Source: Bacilli bacterium PM5-9 | GTDB taxonomy: Bacteria > Bacillota_I > Bacilli_A > JAJDGJ01 | Direction of reading: 5' to 3' | NCBI GenBank assembly: GCA_029893765.1 | Contig: JARXZD010000010.1 | Location: 1-47,915 of the forward strand | Length of the DNA: 47,915 nucleotides | In this document: piece after piece, positions 1-8,331 of the stretch | How the letters are laid out: every line of letters starts with the position of its first letter | Numbering within the stretch: position 1 is the first letter of the stretch | Translations under genes and position numbers: made by a program | The notes under the pieces: generated by a model | The model's input: the letters and a program-made list of their open reading frames with translations, nothing else | Told to the model about the DNA's origin: nothing | The model's database searches: none

Positions 1-52
1 CTGAAATGGATTTTCCATCTTTTTGGTATGTGCCAACCACACGATATTTTAA

Positions 53-199
53 ATACCACTTTATATGACCCACACACTATTTTACATTACTATTAAAAAT
101 ACTAATATTCATGTAATGGAAGATAAAAATGAAGGTGTTGAAATTGAGACTGATTTAACTTTAAAAGAACAAATTAAGTATGAAAGGTTTATGATATGA
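53..199 (+). other. possible gene remnant at window edge
   Basis: One frame is open from the stop at position 50-52 to a TGA at 197-199 and ends in a lysine- and glutamate-rich helix-like stretch. A neighbouring frame is open from position 3 to about 65. Together they look like the C-terminal end of a gene entering from outside the window, possibly with a frameshift near 52. An ATG at 65 would give a 44-residue peptide, but it has no clear ribosome site. I do not recognise the product, and it may not be coding at all. Confidence 0.2.
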
Positions 200-200
200 A

Positions 201-842
201 ATGGGTAATTATCAATTTATTGACGACTTATTTTTGCTTAAATATCCAAATGGACTAAATGATCAAGCTTTTATTGATTTATCAAAAAAGCATAAAAGTA
301 GTTATAAAATTTTAGAAATAGTAAAAAATGAAATTGATTTAGAAAGTTTTGTTTTAGAGGATACTTATCACATTAATAAAAATATTAGCTTGATAATTAA
401 GATTGTTACAAGATCGTCAATGATTTCCGTTTTTGAAAAGGTTGCTTTTAAGCATTATTTAGAAGATAGTAAAATTCATTCAATATTTTTAAATGCACTC
501 TATCATATGTTGAAAGATTTTAATGAAGATACAATGAATGAGTTTGTTTATGTTTTGAATATGAGAAAAGTAGAGATTAATCGAAAAGTTGCAACTTGGC
601 CTTTAATTACTTTTTTCTTAATTTATTTTGATGAATACAATGAAGTTTTTATTAAACCGACTACTATTAAACGATTAGCAAAGTTATTAGAATGTGATAT
701 TAAATATGAAAGTATGCCTAATTATATGACATATCAAAATGTTAAAAAAATGGTTTTGGAGTATAAAAAACAATCAAAATTAGTTAAAAATGAAAATAAT
801 TTGAATGTTCAAGCAATAATGTATTGTGCATTGGAGATATAA
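201..842 (+). CDS. conserved hypothetical protein
   Basis: A 213-residue soluble, probably helical protein with no signal peptide or membrane segment. The second half has a pattern I associate loosely with an uncharacterised Bacillota family: Trp-Pro followed by an aromatic stretch (about residues 132-140), a Phe/Ile-Lys-Pro motif (about 150-153), Asn-Tyr...Tyr (about 171-176), and a closing Asp/Asn-Val-Gln-Ala-Ile-Met-Tyr segment (about 203-209). I cannot assign a function. It ends 2 nt before the start of the AlkA glycosylase gene, whose ribosome site lies inside its last codons, so the two are probably co-transcribed; this hints at DNA damage but does not prove it. Confidence 0.75.
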   Translation: MGNYQFIDDLFLLKYPNGLNDQAFIDLSKKHKSSYKILEIVKNEIDLESFVLEDTYHINKNISLIIKIVTRSSMISVFEKVAFKHYLEDSKIHSIFLNALYHMLKDFNEDTMNEFVYVLNMRKVEINRKVATWPLITFFLIYFDEYNEVFIKPTTIKRLAKLLECDIKYESMPNYMTYQNVKKMVLEYKKQSKLVKNENNLNVQAIMYCALEI

Positions 843-844
843 TT

Positions 845-1459
845 ATGGAATATTTAAAGTATGATGATAAAATAATTGATTATCTGAAAAGTAAAGATGC
901 TAAGTTAGCAAGCATAATTGATTATTTTGGTTATGTTAAAAGAGAAATAAATACTAAACCATTTGAATCACTTATTCAACAAATCATCGCTCAACAAGTT
1001 TCTAAACAAGCAGCAAAGACTGTTTTTGAAAAATTAAAGGCTAAGGTTAGTGATTTTAATGCAAAAGATATTTATGAATTATCATTAGACGATATTCAAA
1101 GTTGTGGAATGACACATCGTAAAGCTGGATATATTCATAGTATAAGTGAAGAAGTAATTAATAAAACACTAGATTTTGATGAATTATTTTTACTTGATGA
1201 TGAAGAAGTCATAAAAAAAATGAGCAAGTTATCAGGTATTGGAAAATGGAGTGCTCAAATGTTTTTAATATTTACTATGCAAAGAATGAATGTTATTAGT
1301 TATGATGATTTAGCTATTAGAAAAGGTATGATGAAATTATATGGTTTAACATCATTAGATAAAAAAACGTTTGAAATGTATAAAAAAAATTATGAGCCTT
1401 ATGCAACTGTAGCTTCTATCTACTTGTGGCATCTTGCTCATAATGATTTAGAAAAATAA
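845..1459 (+). CDS. alkA: DNA-3-methyladenine glycosylase II
   Basis: A 204-residue base-excision glycosylase of the helix-hairpin-helix GPD superfamily that removes alkylated purines from DNA. Visible motifs are IIAQQVS (residues 47-53), the hairpin GIGKWSAQM (131-139), and the catalytic aspartate in the DDLAIRKG segment (Asp155). It is a compact form without the N-terminal AlkA domain. The start is ATG 845, 8 nt after GGAG at 833-836; the in-frame ATG at 824 lies inside the upstream gene and has no ribosome site. The 3' end overlaps the convergent VanZ-like gene by 12 nt. A second AlkA-like domain, apparently degenerate, is found at 15403-16881, so this copy is probably the active one. Confidence 0.92.
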   Translation: MEYLKYDDKIIDYLKSKDAKLASIIDYFGYVKREINTKPFESLIQQIIAQQVSKQAAKTVFEKLKAKVSDFNAKDIYELSLDDIQSCGMTHRKAGYIHSISEEVINKTLDFDELFLLDDEEVIKKMSKLSGIGKWSAQMFLIFTMQRMNVISYDDLAIRKGMMKLYGLTSLDKKTFEMYKKNYEPYATVASIYLWHLAHNDLEK

Positions 1460-2098
1460 TTTATTTATAATTAATAAAATAATGCATAATACTACAATTA
1501 AAGTAAAAATTAAACTAATATCATAAGATATGTTGTTATATTTTTTGCTTTTTTTCTTTAAAATAGAATAGTAAATATTTCCTAAATAAAATCCTATAAA
1601 GTATAGAAGGATATCGGATAAATCAAAAACTCCAACTTTAAATATGTATTGACTACCTTCAATAATACCTGATAGTAATAAAATAAAGATTAAGCTAAAT
1701 GGTAAGTTAAATCTTTTGTATAAATAACCTATTGGTATAAACATGATTATATTACCAACAAGCAAGCTAAACTCAATTGCTGAAGGGTGGTAGAAAAATA
1801 ATGGTATAAAATCCATTGTAGATGAATCAATGGTTGTACTATTTTTAAAAAATAATAAATAAATTAAAATTGTCAAATAAGAAATAAAAACAAATGAAAT
1901 TTCTAATTTATTTAATTGATACTTTTTAAAAAATAACTTATATGAAATATCAAGATAACAAAAAACAATAACACTTGATATTAAATTAAATATAATTGGA
2001 TTAAGATTTGTTAAAACAACTATTCTTGAAGAGAAGAAAAATAAATATATTAATGTTAGAATTGCAATAACAATATATGGTACATTATTTTTGTTCAT
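1448..2098 (-). CDS. VanZ-like membrane protein
   Basis: A 216-residue integral membrane protein with about six hydrophobic segments. The VanZ-family pattern is present: Asn-Ile-Ile-Met-Phe-Ile-Pro-Ile-Gly-Tyr (about 115-124), a Glu-Gly-Ser-Gln in the next helix (about 147-150), then Phe-Asp-Leu-Ser-Asp with a glycine-rich last helix. VanZ gives low-level teicoplanin resistance in some enterococci by an unclear mechanism; most chromosomal homologues have no known role. The start is supported by AAAGGA just upstream on the minus strand. It converges with alkA and diverges from degV; a TATAAT on the minus strand at 2123-2128 may be its -10 box. Confidence 0.85.
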   Translation of the reverse strand: MNKNNVPYIVIAILTLIYLFFFSSRIVVLTNLNPIIFNLISSVIVFCYLDISYKLFFKKYQLNKLEISFVFISYLTILIYLLFFKNSTTIDSSTMDFIPLFFYHPSAIEFSLLVGNIIMFIPIGYLYKRFNLPFSLIFILLLSGIIEGSQYIFKVGVFDLSDILLYFIGFYLGNIYYSILKKKSKKYNNISYDISLIFTLIVVLCIILLIINKLFF

Positions 2099-2192
2099 TT
2101 AAAACATCCTTTCGACTATGATATTATACCATAAATTGTTTTTTACTTGTGGCTTAATGTTGAATATTACTGTCTTTTTTTTTAGGATAGTG

Positions 2193-2198
2193 TATAAT
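2193..2198 (+). promoter_or_regulatory. putative -10 box for the degV operon
   Basis: TATAAT lies 28 nt upstream of the degV start codon and just before a GAGGGTG ribosome site. No convincing -35 hexamer sits at 16-18 bp, so the call rests on the -10 match and on position at the head of a long plus-strand gene string. Confidence 0.4.
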
Positions 2199-2226
2199 AG
2201 TTTTAGTTAATAAAGAGGGTGAAAAA

Positions 2227-3078
2227 ATGAAAATAGCTTATTTAGTTGATAGTTCAATTTCATTAGCAAGTAATGATAAAATTTTAGATAATGAAGATTG
2301 TTTTTTCTTACCATTACATATTATTATTGATAAAATTGACTATCTTGATGATGGTAATATTGATCGTAATACTCTTATTGATAAAGTGAAAAATGCAAAA
2401 AATGTTACTACGTCTCAACCAGCATATGGTGAAGTGGAATATGTAATTGAAAATATTATCAAAGCTGGATACGATGTTATTGTATGTTCATTAATTGGTA
2501 GTGGAATTTCTGGTACGCAAAATGTTGTATATAGCTGTGCTATTGATAAAAAAATTACTGTAGTTAATTTAGATTCACGTGGTGTTGGACCAATGCAAAT
2601 ATATGCAATTAAAATGTTTAAAGATGAGGTTGCTAAAGGTGCATCACTTTTAGAAGTTCAAGCGAAAGTTCAACATATGTTAGATGTTTCAAATTGCTAT
2701 GCAATAGTTGATGATTTATCATATTTAAAAAGAGGTGGTCGTATTTCAGGTTCAAGTGCGGTTGTTGGTTCTCTTTTAAAAATTAAGCCAATTGTAATGT
2801 GCTCAAAAAAACAAAATGGTAAAGTTGTAAATATTGATAAAGTTAGAACAAGAAAGAAAGCATATGATCAACTTGAAAAAATTGCTTTTGAAAATATAGA
2901 TGTTGATGAATATATGATAGTGATTGGTAGTTATGATGCTGATGAATATGCTAAAGCTTTAAAGGAAGTAATAATAAGTAAATATCCTGATATTGTTGTT
3001 GATATTATGGATTTATGCTTTGCAATAGGTGCTCACACTGGGCCTAATACAGTAGCCTTATTTACGGTTAGAAAATAA
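2227..3078 (+). CDS. DegV family fatty-acid-binding protein
   Basis: A 283-residue DegV-fold protein. Family members (FakB type) bind a fatty acid and present it to the kinase FakA for phosphorylation and entry into phospholipid synthesis. Visible hallmarks are the N-terminal strand and Asp-Ser (YLVDSS, residues 5-10), the conserved Thr-Ser-Gln-Pro (about 62-65), Ser-Gly-Ser/Thr turns in the ligand pocket, the Leu-Lys-Arg-Gly-Gly-Arg-Ile segment (about 168-174), and the closing Gly-Ala-His-Thr-Gly-Pro (about 268-273). No fakA is in this window. GAGGGTG precedes the ATG. It is the first gene of an operon running to trxB; its stop overlaps the next start (TAATG). Confidence 0.9.
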   Translation: MKIAYLVDSSISLASNDKILDNEDCFFLPLHIIIDKIDYLDDGNIDRNTLIDKVKNAKNVTTSQPAYGEVEYVIENIIKAGYDVIVCSLIGSGISGTQNVVYSCAIDKKITVVNLDSRGVGPMQIYAIKMFKDEVAKGASLLEVQAKVQHMLDVSNCYAIVDDLSYLKRGGRISGSSAVVGSLLKIKPIVMCSKKQNGKVVNIDKVRTRKKAYDQLEKIAFENIDVDEYMIVIGSYDADEYAKALKEVIISKYPDIVVDIMDLCFAIGAHTGPNTVALFTVRK

Positions 3079-4223
3079 TGACTATTACACAAAGAGCACG
3101 ACTTTATTATGTTTTTACAGATTATTTTAATGGAACCTTACTAACTTATTTACCACTATTTTTAAAAGAACATTACCATTATACTGGTAGTGAATTAGGA
3201 ACAATTTTATTTGTTGCAGGAATATTTGCAATAATAGGTATTTTGATTGGCCCACCAATTACAAATATTTTTAAAAAAGAGAAAAGTACTTTAATTATTG
3301 AAAATCTTTTAATGTTATTAGCTATTGGAACAATTTTTATGAGTGATAACTTCATTTTAGTTACAATTGCTACTGGTTTATGTTATCTAAATAGAATGGC
3401 TATGTATTCAATTGGTGATAATTTAATGTCAGATATCGGTAATGAACATGGTATTCCTTTTGGAAAGTTTAGGTCATTTGGTTCAATTGGATGGGGATTA
3501 TGTTTTTTAGTTAATGGTTTTCTAGTGATTAAATATCCAAATTATTTTATTTTGGTTTGGGCTACTTTATGTGTTTTAGCAATCATTAATTTACTTAAAC
3601 TACAAGAAAGAAAAAAAGAAGAGAAACAAGCTAATTTAATTGATGTTAAAACGGTAGTTGAAATGTCTTCATATAAAAATGCTATAAAATATTTAATGTT
3701 AGTAACATTATTATATGTTCCTTTGCAAACAGCTTCATCATTTATTAATTTTTTAATTTTGGAGCTAGATGGTAAAGTTGAAATTTTTAGTACTTTGACT
3801 GCTGCTTTAGTTATTGTAGAATTTCTAGTTATGTTTTTTGCTCACAAGTTGAGACAAAGATTAACTGATCAGCAATATTTTGAATTAATTGCGATTTTAT
3901 TAATATGTAAATTTGCAATTATCAGTTTTGCAACTTCTCCAATTCTAGTATATTGTAGTGCTTTATTTGACCCAGTTATTTTTGGAATGATATTACCATT
4001 TAACCCTAGTTATCTTAAAGATAGTGTGCCAAATAGATTTAACGCAACAATTTTAAGTTTTTTTGGAATAATAAGTTTAATTGCAATGGCACTTTATTCT
4101 AAGCTTGCAGGTAATATTATGGATATTTATTCAACTAAGATGGTATTTATCGTTTATTTAGGAATTGCGATTTTAGTTTTGGTATTAACAAAAATTTTAA
4201 AAATAAAAAATCATAAAAGTTAG
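3078..4223 (+). CDS. MFS transporter
   Basis: A 381-residue polytopic protein with about twelve hydrophobic segments and a charged central loop (about residues 175-195, rich in Lys and Glu). The layout resembles the LacY/NupG-like branch of the major facilitator superfamily (MFS_1_like); the substrate cannot be read from the sequence. Translation is likely coupled to degV, because the start ATG shares its A with the degV stop (TAATG) and no strong ribosome site is seen. It is followed after 10 nt by an XRE-cupin regulator, which could control the operon or this transporter. Confidence 0.85.
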   Translation: MTITQRARLYYVFTDYFNGTLLTYLPLFLKEHYHYTGSELGTILFVAGIFAIIGILIGPPITNIFKKEKSTLIIENLLMLLAIGTIFMSDNFILVTIATGLCYLNRMAMYSIGDNLMSDIGNEHGIPFGKFRSFGSIGWGLCFLVNGFLVIKYPNYFILVWATLCVLAIINLLKLQERKKEEKQANLIDVKTVVEMSSYKNAIKYLMLVTLLYVPLQTASSFINFLILELDGKVEIFSTLTAALVIVEFLVMFFAHKLRQRLTDQQYFELIAILLICKFAIISFATSPILVYCSALFDPVIFGMILPFNPSYLKDSVPNRFNATILSFFGIISLIAMALYSKLAGNIMDIYSTKMVFIVYLGIAILVLVLTKILKIKNHKS

Positions 4224-4233
4224 GAGAAAACTT

Positions 4234-4770
4234 ATGGATATTGGCGCCAAGATAAAAAAATTAAGATTAAAAAATAGTTTGACTTTAGAGGAACTTGCAA
4301 ATCGTTGTGAATTAACTAAGGGTTTTCTATCACAATTAGAACGTGATAAAACAACAACCTCTATTCAAACTTTACTTGACATATTAGAGGTTTTAGGAAC
4401 AACACCTGTTGAGTTTTTTGATGATAAAAATGATAGAGAAAAAATTGTTTTTTGTGAAGATGATTGCTTTGTTCAAGAAGATGATGACTTTACTATCAGT
4501 TGGCTAGTTCCTAATGCACAAAAAAATCAAATGGAACCAATTTTAATTACTTTAAAACCAAATAAATTAAGTAATATTGTTACACCTTTTGAAGGTGAGG
4601 CTTTTGGTTATGTTTTAAAAGGAAAATCATTATTAGTATATGATGATAAAGAAATTTCAATTGAAGAAGGAAATTCATTTTATGTTGATGGTGAATGCGA
4701 GCATTATATAAAAAATAATTCTAGCGATGATGTTGAAATTATTTGGGTAGCAACTCCACCAATTTTTTAG
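4234..4770 (+). CDS. XRE family regulator with cupin domain
   Basis: A 178-residue DNA-binding regulator. The N-terminal helix-turn-helix (about residues 4-62) contains LTLEELANRCELTKGFLSQ followed by the recognition-helix residues of the Cro/C1 type. The C-terminal half (about 105-175) is a small cupin barrel with the GEAFGYVLKG strand and a His near the end of the second half. Proteins with this architecture (PuuR, and regulators of polyamine or amino-acid genes) sense small molecules with the cupin. An AGGAG site lies just before the ATG. Its target is not shown here; the adjacent MFS gene is a reasonable guess. Confidence 0.88.
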   Translation: MDIGAKIKKLRLKNSLTLEELANRCELTKGFLSQLERDKTTTSIQTLLDILEVLGTTPVEFFDDKNDREKIVFCEDDCFVQEDDDFTISWLVPNAQKNQMEPILITLKPNKLSNIVTPFEGEAFGYVLKGKSLLVYDDKEISIEEGNSFYVDGECEHYIKNNSSDDVEIIWVATPPIF

Positions 4771-4785
4771 GGAAGTGTTAGTGTA

Positions 4786-5346
4786 ATGTATTTAACAAAT
4801 ATTAAAGAGTTTATTGATAATACAAGTCAATTTTTAATAAATAGTCAGCTTACGTTGACTATTATTATTATCATAGTTGCTTTTTTAATAAGTAAATTTA
4901 TGCAAAAGTTAGTATATAATATTGTTATATTATTTTCTAGTGATAAAAATAAATCAAAAACAAATAAATTATTGAAAAGCTATTGTAATATAATAGCAAC
5001 TGTTTTGAAATATGTTATTTATGCGATTGCTATATTTGTTATTTTGGCAGTTTACAATGTTCAATTAGTTGTTGTTTTAACATCGGCAGGATTTATTGGT
5101 GTAATGATAACATATATTTTTCAAGACTTGATAAAAGACATTACAAATGGCTTTTATATTGTTTTTAGTGCTCCTTTTGAAATTGGAGATCGTGTTACAA
5201 TTGATGGATTTACTGGTAAAGTAAAGGAAATTAATTCAAGATATGTTGTGTTAAGTGATGTAAGTGGTAATAAATGTATTATTAATAATAGAAAGATTGA
5301 TAAAGTTACAATTTTAAACAAAACAATCGAATTTAAAAAGAGGTGA
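4786..5346 (+). CDS. mscS: small MscS-type mechanosensitive channel
   Basis: A 186-residue member of the MscS family, the channel that releases solutes during osmotic downshock. Three hydrophobic segments are visible (about 19-37, 62-83, 86-108), then the pore-helix and beta-domain signature: TSAGFIGVMITYIFQDLIKD and a region containing GDRVTIDGFTGKVKEI (about 134-149). It lacks most of the C-terminal cage domain, so it is shorter than E. coli MscS. The order mscS then DUF951 is also seen in other Bacillota. It overlaps nothing upstream and has a GAAGTG-type, rather weak, ribosome site. Confidence 0.9.
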   Translation: MYLTNIKEFIDNTSQFLINSQLTLTIIIIIVAFLISKFMQKLVYNIVILFSSDKNKSKTNKLLKSYCNIIATVLKYVIYAIAIFVILAVYNVQLVVVLTSAGFIGVMITYIFQDLIKDITNGFYIVFSAPFEIGDRVTIDGFTGKVKEINSRYVVLSDVSGNKCIINNRKIDKVTILNKTIEFKKR

Positions 5347-5351
5347 AAATA

Positions 5352-5537
5352 ATGGAATATGGTTTAAATGACATTGTAGAATTAAAAAAAGATCATCCAT
5401 GTAAAAAATCAAAACAATGGCAAATTATTAGAATGGGTGCTGATATTAAAATAAAATGTTTAGGCTGTGATGCGATTGTTATGTTACCAAGAGAAAAATT
5501 TAATAAAAGAATAAAGAGGGTAATAAAAAATGACTAA
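5352..5537 (+). CDS. DUF951 family small protein
   Basis: A 61-residue basic protein of the DUF951 (YyzM) family, typically found beside mscS or ychF. The family pattern is visible: Lys-Lys-x-His-Pro-Cys (residues 13-18), Trp-x-Ile-x-Arg-Met-Gly-Ala-Asp-Ile-Lys-Ile-Lys-Cys, Gly-Cys, and Met-Leu-Pro-Arg-x-Lys-Phe. The paired cysteines suggest metal binding, but no function is established. I chose ATG 5352, preceded by GAGGTGA at 5340-5345; the GTG at 5343 lies inside that ribosome site. It overlaps the hprK start by 8 nt. Confidence 0.88.
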   Translation: MEYGLNDIVELKKDHPCKKSKQWQIIRMGADIKIKCLGCDAIVMLPREKFNKRIKRVIKND

Positions 5538-6459
5538 ATATTATGTTAGTGACTTAATAAAAGCCTTAAATATTAGTGATCCATTAGAATTTGAGGTTAA
5601 AAGTGATAGGTTAATTGAAATTCCAGAAGTTAATCGTGTTGGTTTAGAGTTAACAGGATTTAGACAATTTATTGAACCTAAAAGAATTTTAATTTTAGGT
5701 AATAAAGAATTTGCTTATATTGCTCAAATGAGTGATGATGATTTATATGATTGTTTTGATTTTTTAATGTGTGATCAAACACCATGTTTAATTGCCTCAA
5801 GAAACAATGTTTTACCAAGTGTTATTGTTGAAATAGCAAGGAAAAAAGATATTCCTATTCTTAGATGGCATGGCTCTACTTCAAGGTTATTGTTACAATT
5901 GTTCGCTATTTTGGATGAGTGGTTTGCTCCAGTTGAATTGGTATCTGGTACATTAATGCAAATTAATGGTAAAGGAATTTTAATCAAAGGTCCAAGTGGA
6001 ATTGGAAAATCAGAAATTGCTTTAGAACTTATGAAAAAAGGACATAATTTAGTTAGTGATGATAGTGTGGAAGTTCACTTATTTGATAATAGATTGGTTG
6101 GAAAAGCACCAAAATTAATTAGAAATATGATTGAAATTAGAGGTGTTGGTATTCTTGATGTTACTCAGTTATTTGGACATAGTATTATCAGTGAACAAGC
6201 ACAAATTGATTATGTAATCGAGCTATCAAAGTGGGATAAAAAACTAACATACGAGCGTGTTGGTGATAATAGGTTATTAGAGAATATTTTAGGTATTGAA
6301 TTAGAAAAATTGGTTTTGCCAGTTTCAGAAGGTAGAAGCATGGCAGACGTTATCGAAGTTAGTGTTACTAATTTTAAATTACAAGAAAAAGGTATAAATG
6401 TTAGTGCAGACTTTGCTAAAAAAATAGAAGATGAATTGAAGGAGAAAAGTGATGTTTAG
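5530..6459 (+). CDS. hprK: HPr kinase/phosphorylase
   Basis: A 309-residue bifunctional enzyme that phosphorylates HPr on Ser46 in response to glycolytic intermediates, controlling carbon catabolite repression. Walker A is GPSGIGKS (154-161); Asp-Asp at 177-178 and the HprK signature EIRGVGILDV (202-211) follow, and the N-terminal domain is present. Length is normal for the family. One oddity: the histidine before the P-loop (the HGVL of B. subtilis HprK) is Ser139 here (SGTL). The gene overlaps DUF951 upstream and lgt downstream (8 nt); hprK-lgt is a common pairing in Bacillota. Confidence 0.95.
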   Translation: MTKYYVSDLIKALNISDPLEFEVKSDRLIEIPEVNRVGLELTGFRQFIEPKRILILGNKEFAYIAQMSDDDLYDCFDFLMCDQTPCLIASRNNVLPSVIVEIARKKDIPILRWHGSTSRLLLQLFAILDEWFAPVELVSGTLMQINGKGILIKGPSGIGKSEIALELMKKGHNLVSDDSVEVHLFDNRLVGKAPKLIRNMIEIRGVGILDVTQLFGHSIISEQAQIDYVIELSKWDKKLTYERVGDNRLLENILGIELEKLVLPVSEGRSMADVIEVSVTNFKLQEKGINVSADFAKKIEDELKEKSDV

Positions 6460-7264
6460 TGAAAAAGCGGTTCATTTTGGACCAATTACAATTGCATATT
6501 ATGCTATATGTATTTTAATAGGAGCATTAACTGCCTTCTTTTTAATTAGAAGAGAATGGAAATACAAAGGTTATGATGTTAGTGATGCTACTGATTTTTT
6601 CTTTAATGTTTTATTAGTTGGAATAATTGGTGCTAGAGTTTGGTATATTTTGTTTAGCTTACCTTCATATTATTTTAGCAATCCTTTAGCAATCTTTGCG
6701 ATTTGGGAAGGTGGATTAGCTATTCAAGGTGGAGTAATGGCTGGAATGATTTATGGATACTTTTATTTTAAGAAAAGAAATTATGATTTTTGGGATGTTG
6801 CTGATACAATTCTTCCATATGTTTTGATTGCTCAAGCTATTGGAAGATGGGGCAATTTCTTTAATCAAGAGGCATATGGGAGTGAAGTATCTTACTCATT
6901 CTTAAAAAGTTTAATGCTTCCTGATTTTATTATTGATAAAATGTTTATTAATGGTGCATATCATCATCCAACATTTTTATATGAATCAATTTTTTGTATA
7001 GTTAGTTTTATTATAATCAGGTTAATTATTAGATATATAAAATTAAATATTGGACAAAGTGCACTTCTCTATGGAATTTTCTATTCTTTTGGTAGAATAG
7101 TTATAGAGCAATTAAGAACAGATAGTTTAATGATTATGAATATTAAAACTGCTCAATTGCTATCAGTAATAATAATTATTGTAGCAACTATACTTTTTTA
7201 TCGTTTTGATAAAACAAAGACTCAAAATAAATTACAGTTAAAGAGGTTAGAGAATGGAAAATAA
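6452..7264 (+). CDS. lgt: prolipoprotein diacylglyceryl transferase
   Basis: A 270-residue membrane enzyme that transfers diacylglycerol from phosphatidylglycerol to the lipobox cysteine of prolipoproteins, the first step of lipoprotein maturation. About seven membrane helices are visible. The Lgt signature GRWGNFFNQEAYG occupies 131-143, with the conserved arginine and asparagines, and EGGLAIQGG is at 86-94. ATG 6452 is preferred over the GTG at 6449, because GGAG at 6441-6444 gives 7-nt spacing. It overlaps hprK by 8 nt and trxB by 11 nt, so the three are translated from one message. Confidence 0.95.
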   Translation: MFSEKAVHFGPITIAYYAICILIGALTAFFLIRREWKYKGYDVSDATDFFFNVLLVGIIGARVWYILFSLPSYYFSNPLAIFAIWEGGLAIQGGVMAGMIYGYFYFKKRNYDFWDVADTILPYVLIAQAIGRWGNFFNQEAYGSEVSYSFLKSLMLPDFIIDKMFINGAYHHPTFLYESIFCIVSFIIIRLIIRYIKLNIGQSALLYGIFYSFGRIVIEQLRTDSLMIMNIKTAQLLSVIIIIVATILFYRFDKTKTQNKLQLKRLENGK

Positions 7265-8183
7265 AGAGATAAGAGAATTAATAATAATAGGGGCAGGTCC
7301 AGCAGGATTGACTGCAGCTGTCTATGCTAAAAGAGCAAACCTAGATGTTATGTTATTAGAAGCAAGTTCTCCTGGTGGAAAGCTTGTTAAAACTGCTGAA
7401 ATAGAAAATTGGCCTGGAATAAAACAAACTAGTGGTCCTGATTTAGCATTATCAATGTTTGATCATGCAATGTCTTTAGGTGTTGTCTATCAATATGGTG
7501 TAGTAAATAATATTGTGGCTGGAGAAATAAAAGAAGTGCAATGTGCAGATGGAAATAGCTACTATGCAAAAGCAGTTTTGATTGCAACTGGTACAGTTGA
7601 AAGAAAACTTGGTATTCCCGGAGAAGAAAAATTTACAAATCGTGGCGTGAGTTATTGTGCTGTTTGTGATGGAGCATTATTTAAAGATAAAGTTGTTACT
7701 GTTATTGGTGGTGGAAATTCTGCCTTAGAAGAGGCACTTTATTTAACTAAATTTGCTTCAAAAGTAAACGTTGTTATTAGAAGAGATGTTTTTAGAGCTG
7801 ATAAAATTGTTCAAGATGAAGTTTTTTCAAATGATAAAATTAATCCTATTACTAAACATTTACCACAAGAAGTTTTAGGTGATGATAAAGTTAAAGGAAT
7901 TGTCTTAGAAAATGTTGATACTAATGAAAGACATGTTTTGGATACTGATGGATTATTTCCATTTATTGGTTTAGACCCAATTACTGATTTTGTAAAAGAT
8001 TTAAATATTACTGATAAAGCAGGATATATTATTACTAATGAAAATATGGAAACTAGTATTGATGGTATTTATTCAGCAGGAGATGTTAATGAAAAAGATT
8101 TACGTCAAGTAGTAACTGCTGCAAGTGATGGAGCTATTGCTGCTCAACAAATAATTAAATATTTAGAACAAAAACATGTTTAG
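7254..8183 (+). CDS. trxB: thioredoxin reductase
   Basis: A 309-residue flavoprotein of the low-molecular-weight thioredoxin reductase family, passing electrons from NADPH through FAD to thioredoxin. FAD-binding GAGPAG is at 13-18, the redox-active CAVC at 135-138, the NADPH-binding GGGNSALE at 152-159, and the C-terminal FAD segment SAGDVNEKDLRQV near 275. AAGAGGT upstream supports the ATG. It is the last gene of the degV operon; the terminator stem begins inside its final codons. Ferredoxin- or flavodoxin-dependent relatives exist, but the intact NADPH motif argues for the classical enzyme. Confidence 0.93.
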   Translation: MENKEIRELIIIGAGPAGLTAAVYAKRANLDVMLLEASSPGGKLVKTAEIENWPGIKQTSGPDLALSMFDHAMSLGVVYQYGVVNNIVAGEIKEVQCADGNSYYAKAVLIATGTVERKLGIPGEEKFTNRGVSYCAVCDGALFKDKVVTVIGGGNSALEEALYLTKFASKVNVVIRRDVFRADKIVQDEVFSNDKINPITKHLPQEVLGDDKVKGIVLENVDTNERHVLDTDGLFPFIGLDPITDFVKDLNITDKAGYIITNENMETSIDGIYSAGDVNEKDLRQVVTAASDGAIAAQQIIKYLEQKHV

Positions 8184-8195
8184 CATGTTTTTTTT
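8171..8195 (+). terminator. intrinsic terminator after trxB
   Basis: AAAACATG (8171-8178) pairs with CATGTTTT (8184-8191) around the loop TTTAG, which contains the trxB stop, and is followed by a T-run to 8195. Confidence 0.85.
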
Positions 8196-8236
8196 AGGTA
8201 TATATAATTAAAATGTAAACTTCATACTACTGAAGT

Positions 8237-8269
8237 ATATTTCAGTAATATGGTTTTTTACTGAAATAT
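8237..8269. promoter_or_regulatory. 12-bp inverted repeat, putative operator
   Basis: ATATTTCAGTAA (8237-8248) and TTACTGAAATAT (8258-8269) form a perfect inverted repeat with a 9-nt spacer. A smaller dyad, ATACT (8224-8228) and AGTAT (8234-8238), abuts it. There is no T-run after it, so it is not a terminator. It lies between the trxB terminator and the orphan regulator gene, where an autoregulatory operator or a leader hairpin would be expected. Confidence 0.6.
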
Positions 8270-8331
8270 TAGTCTAATTCATTTCTTATTAAAATTATAA
8301 AATGTATAATTTTTTTAAGGAGATGATAATT

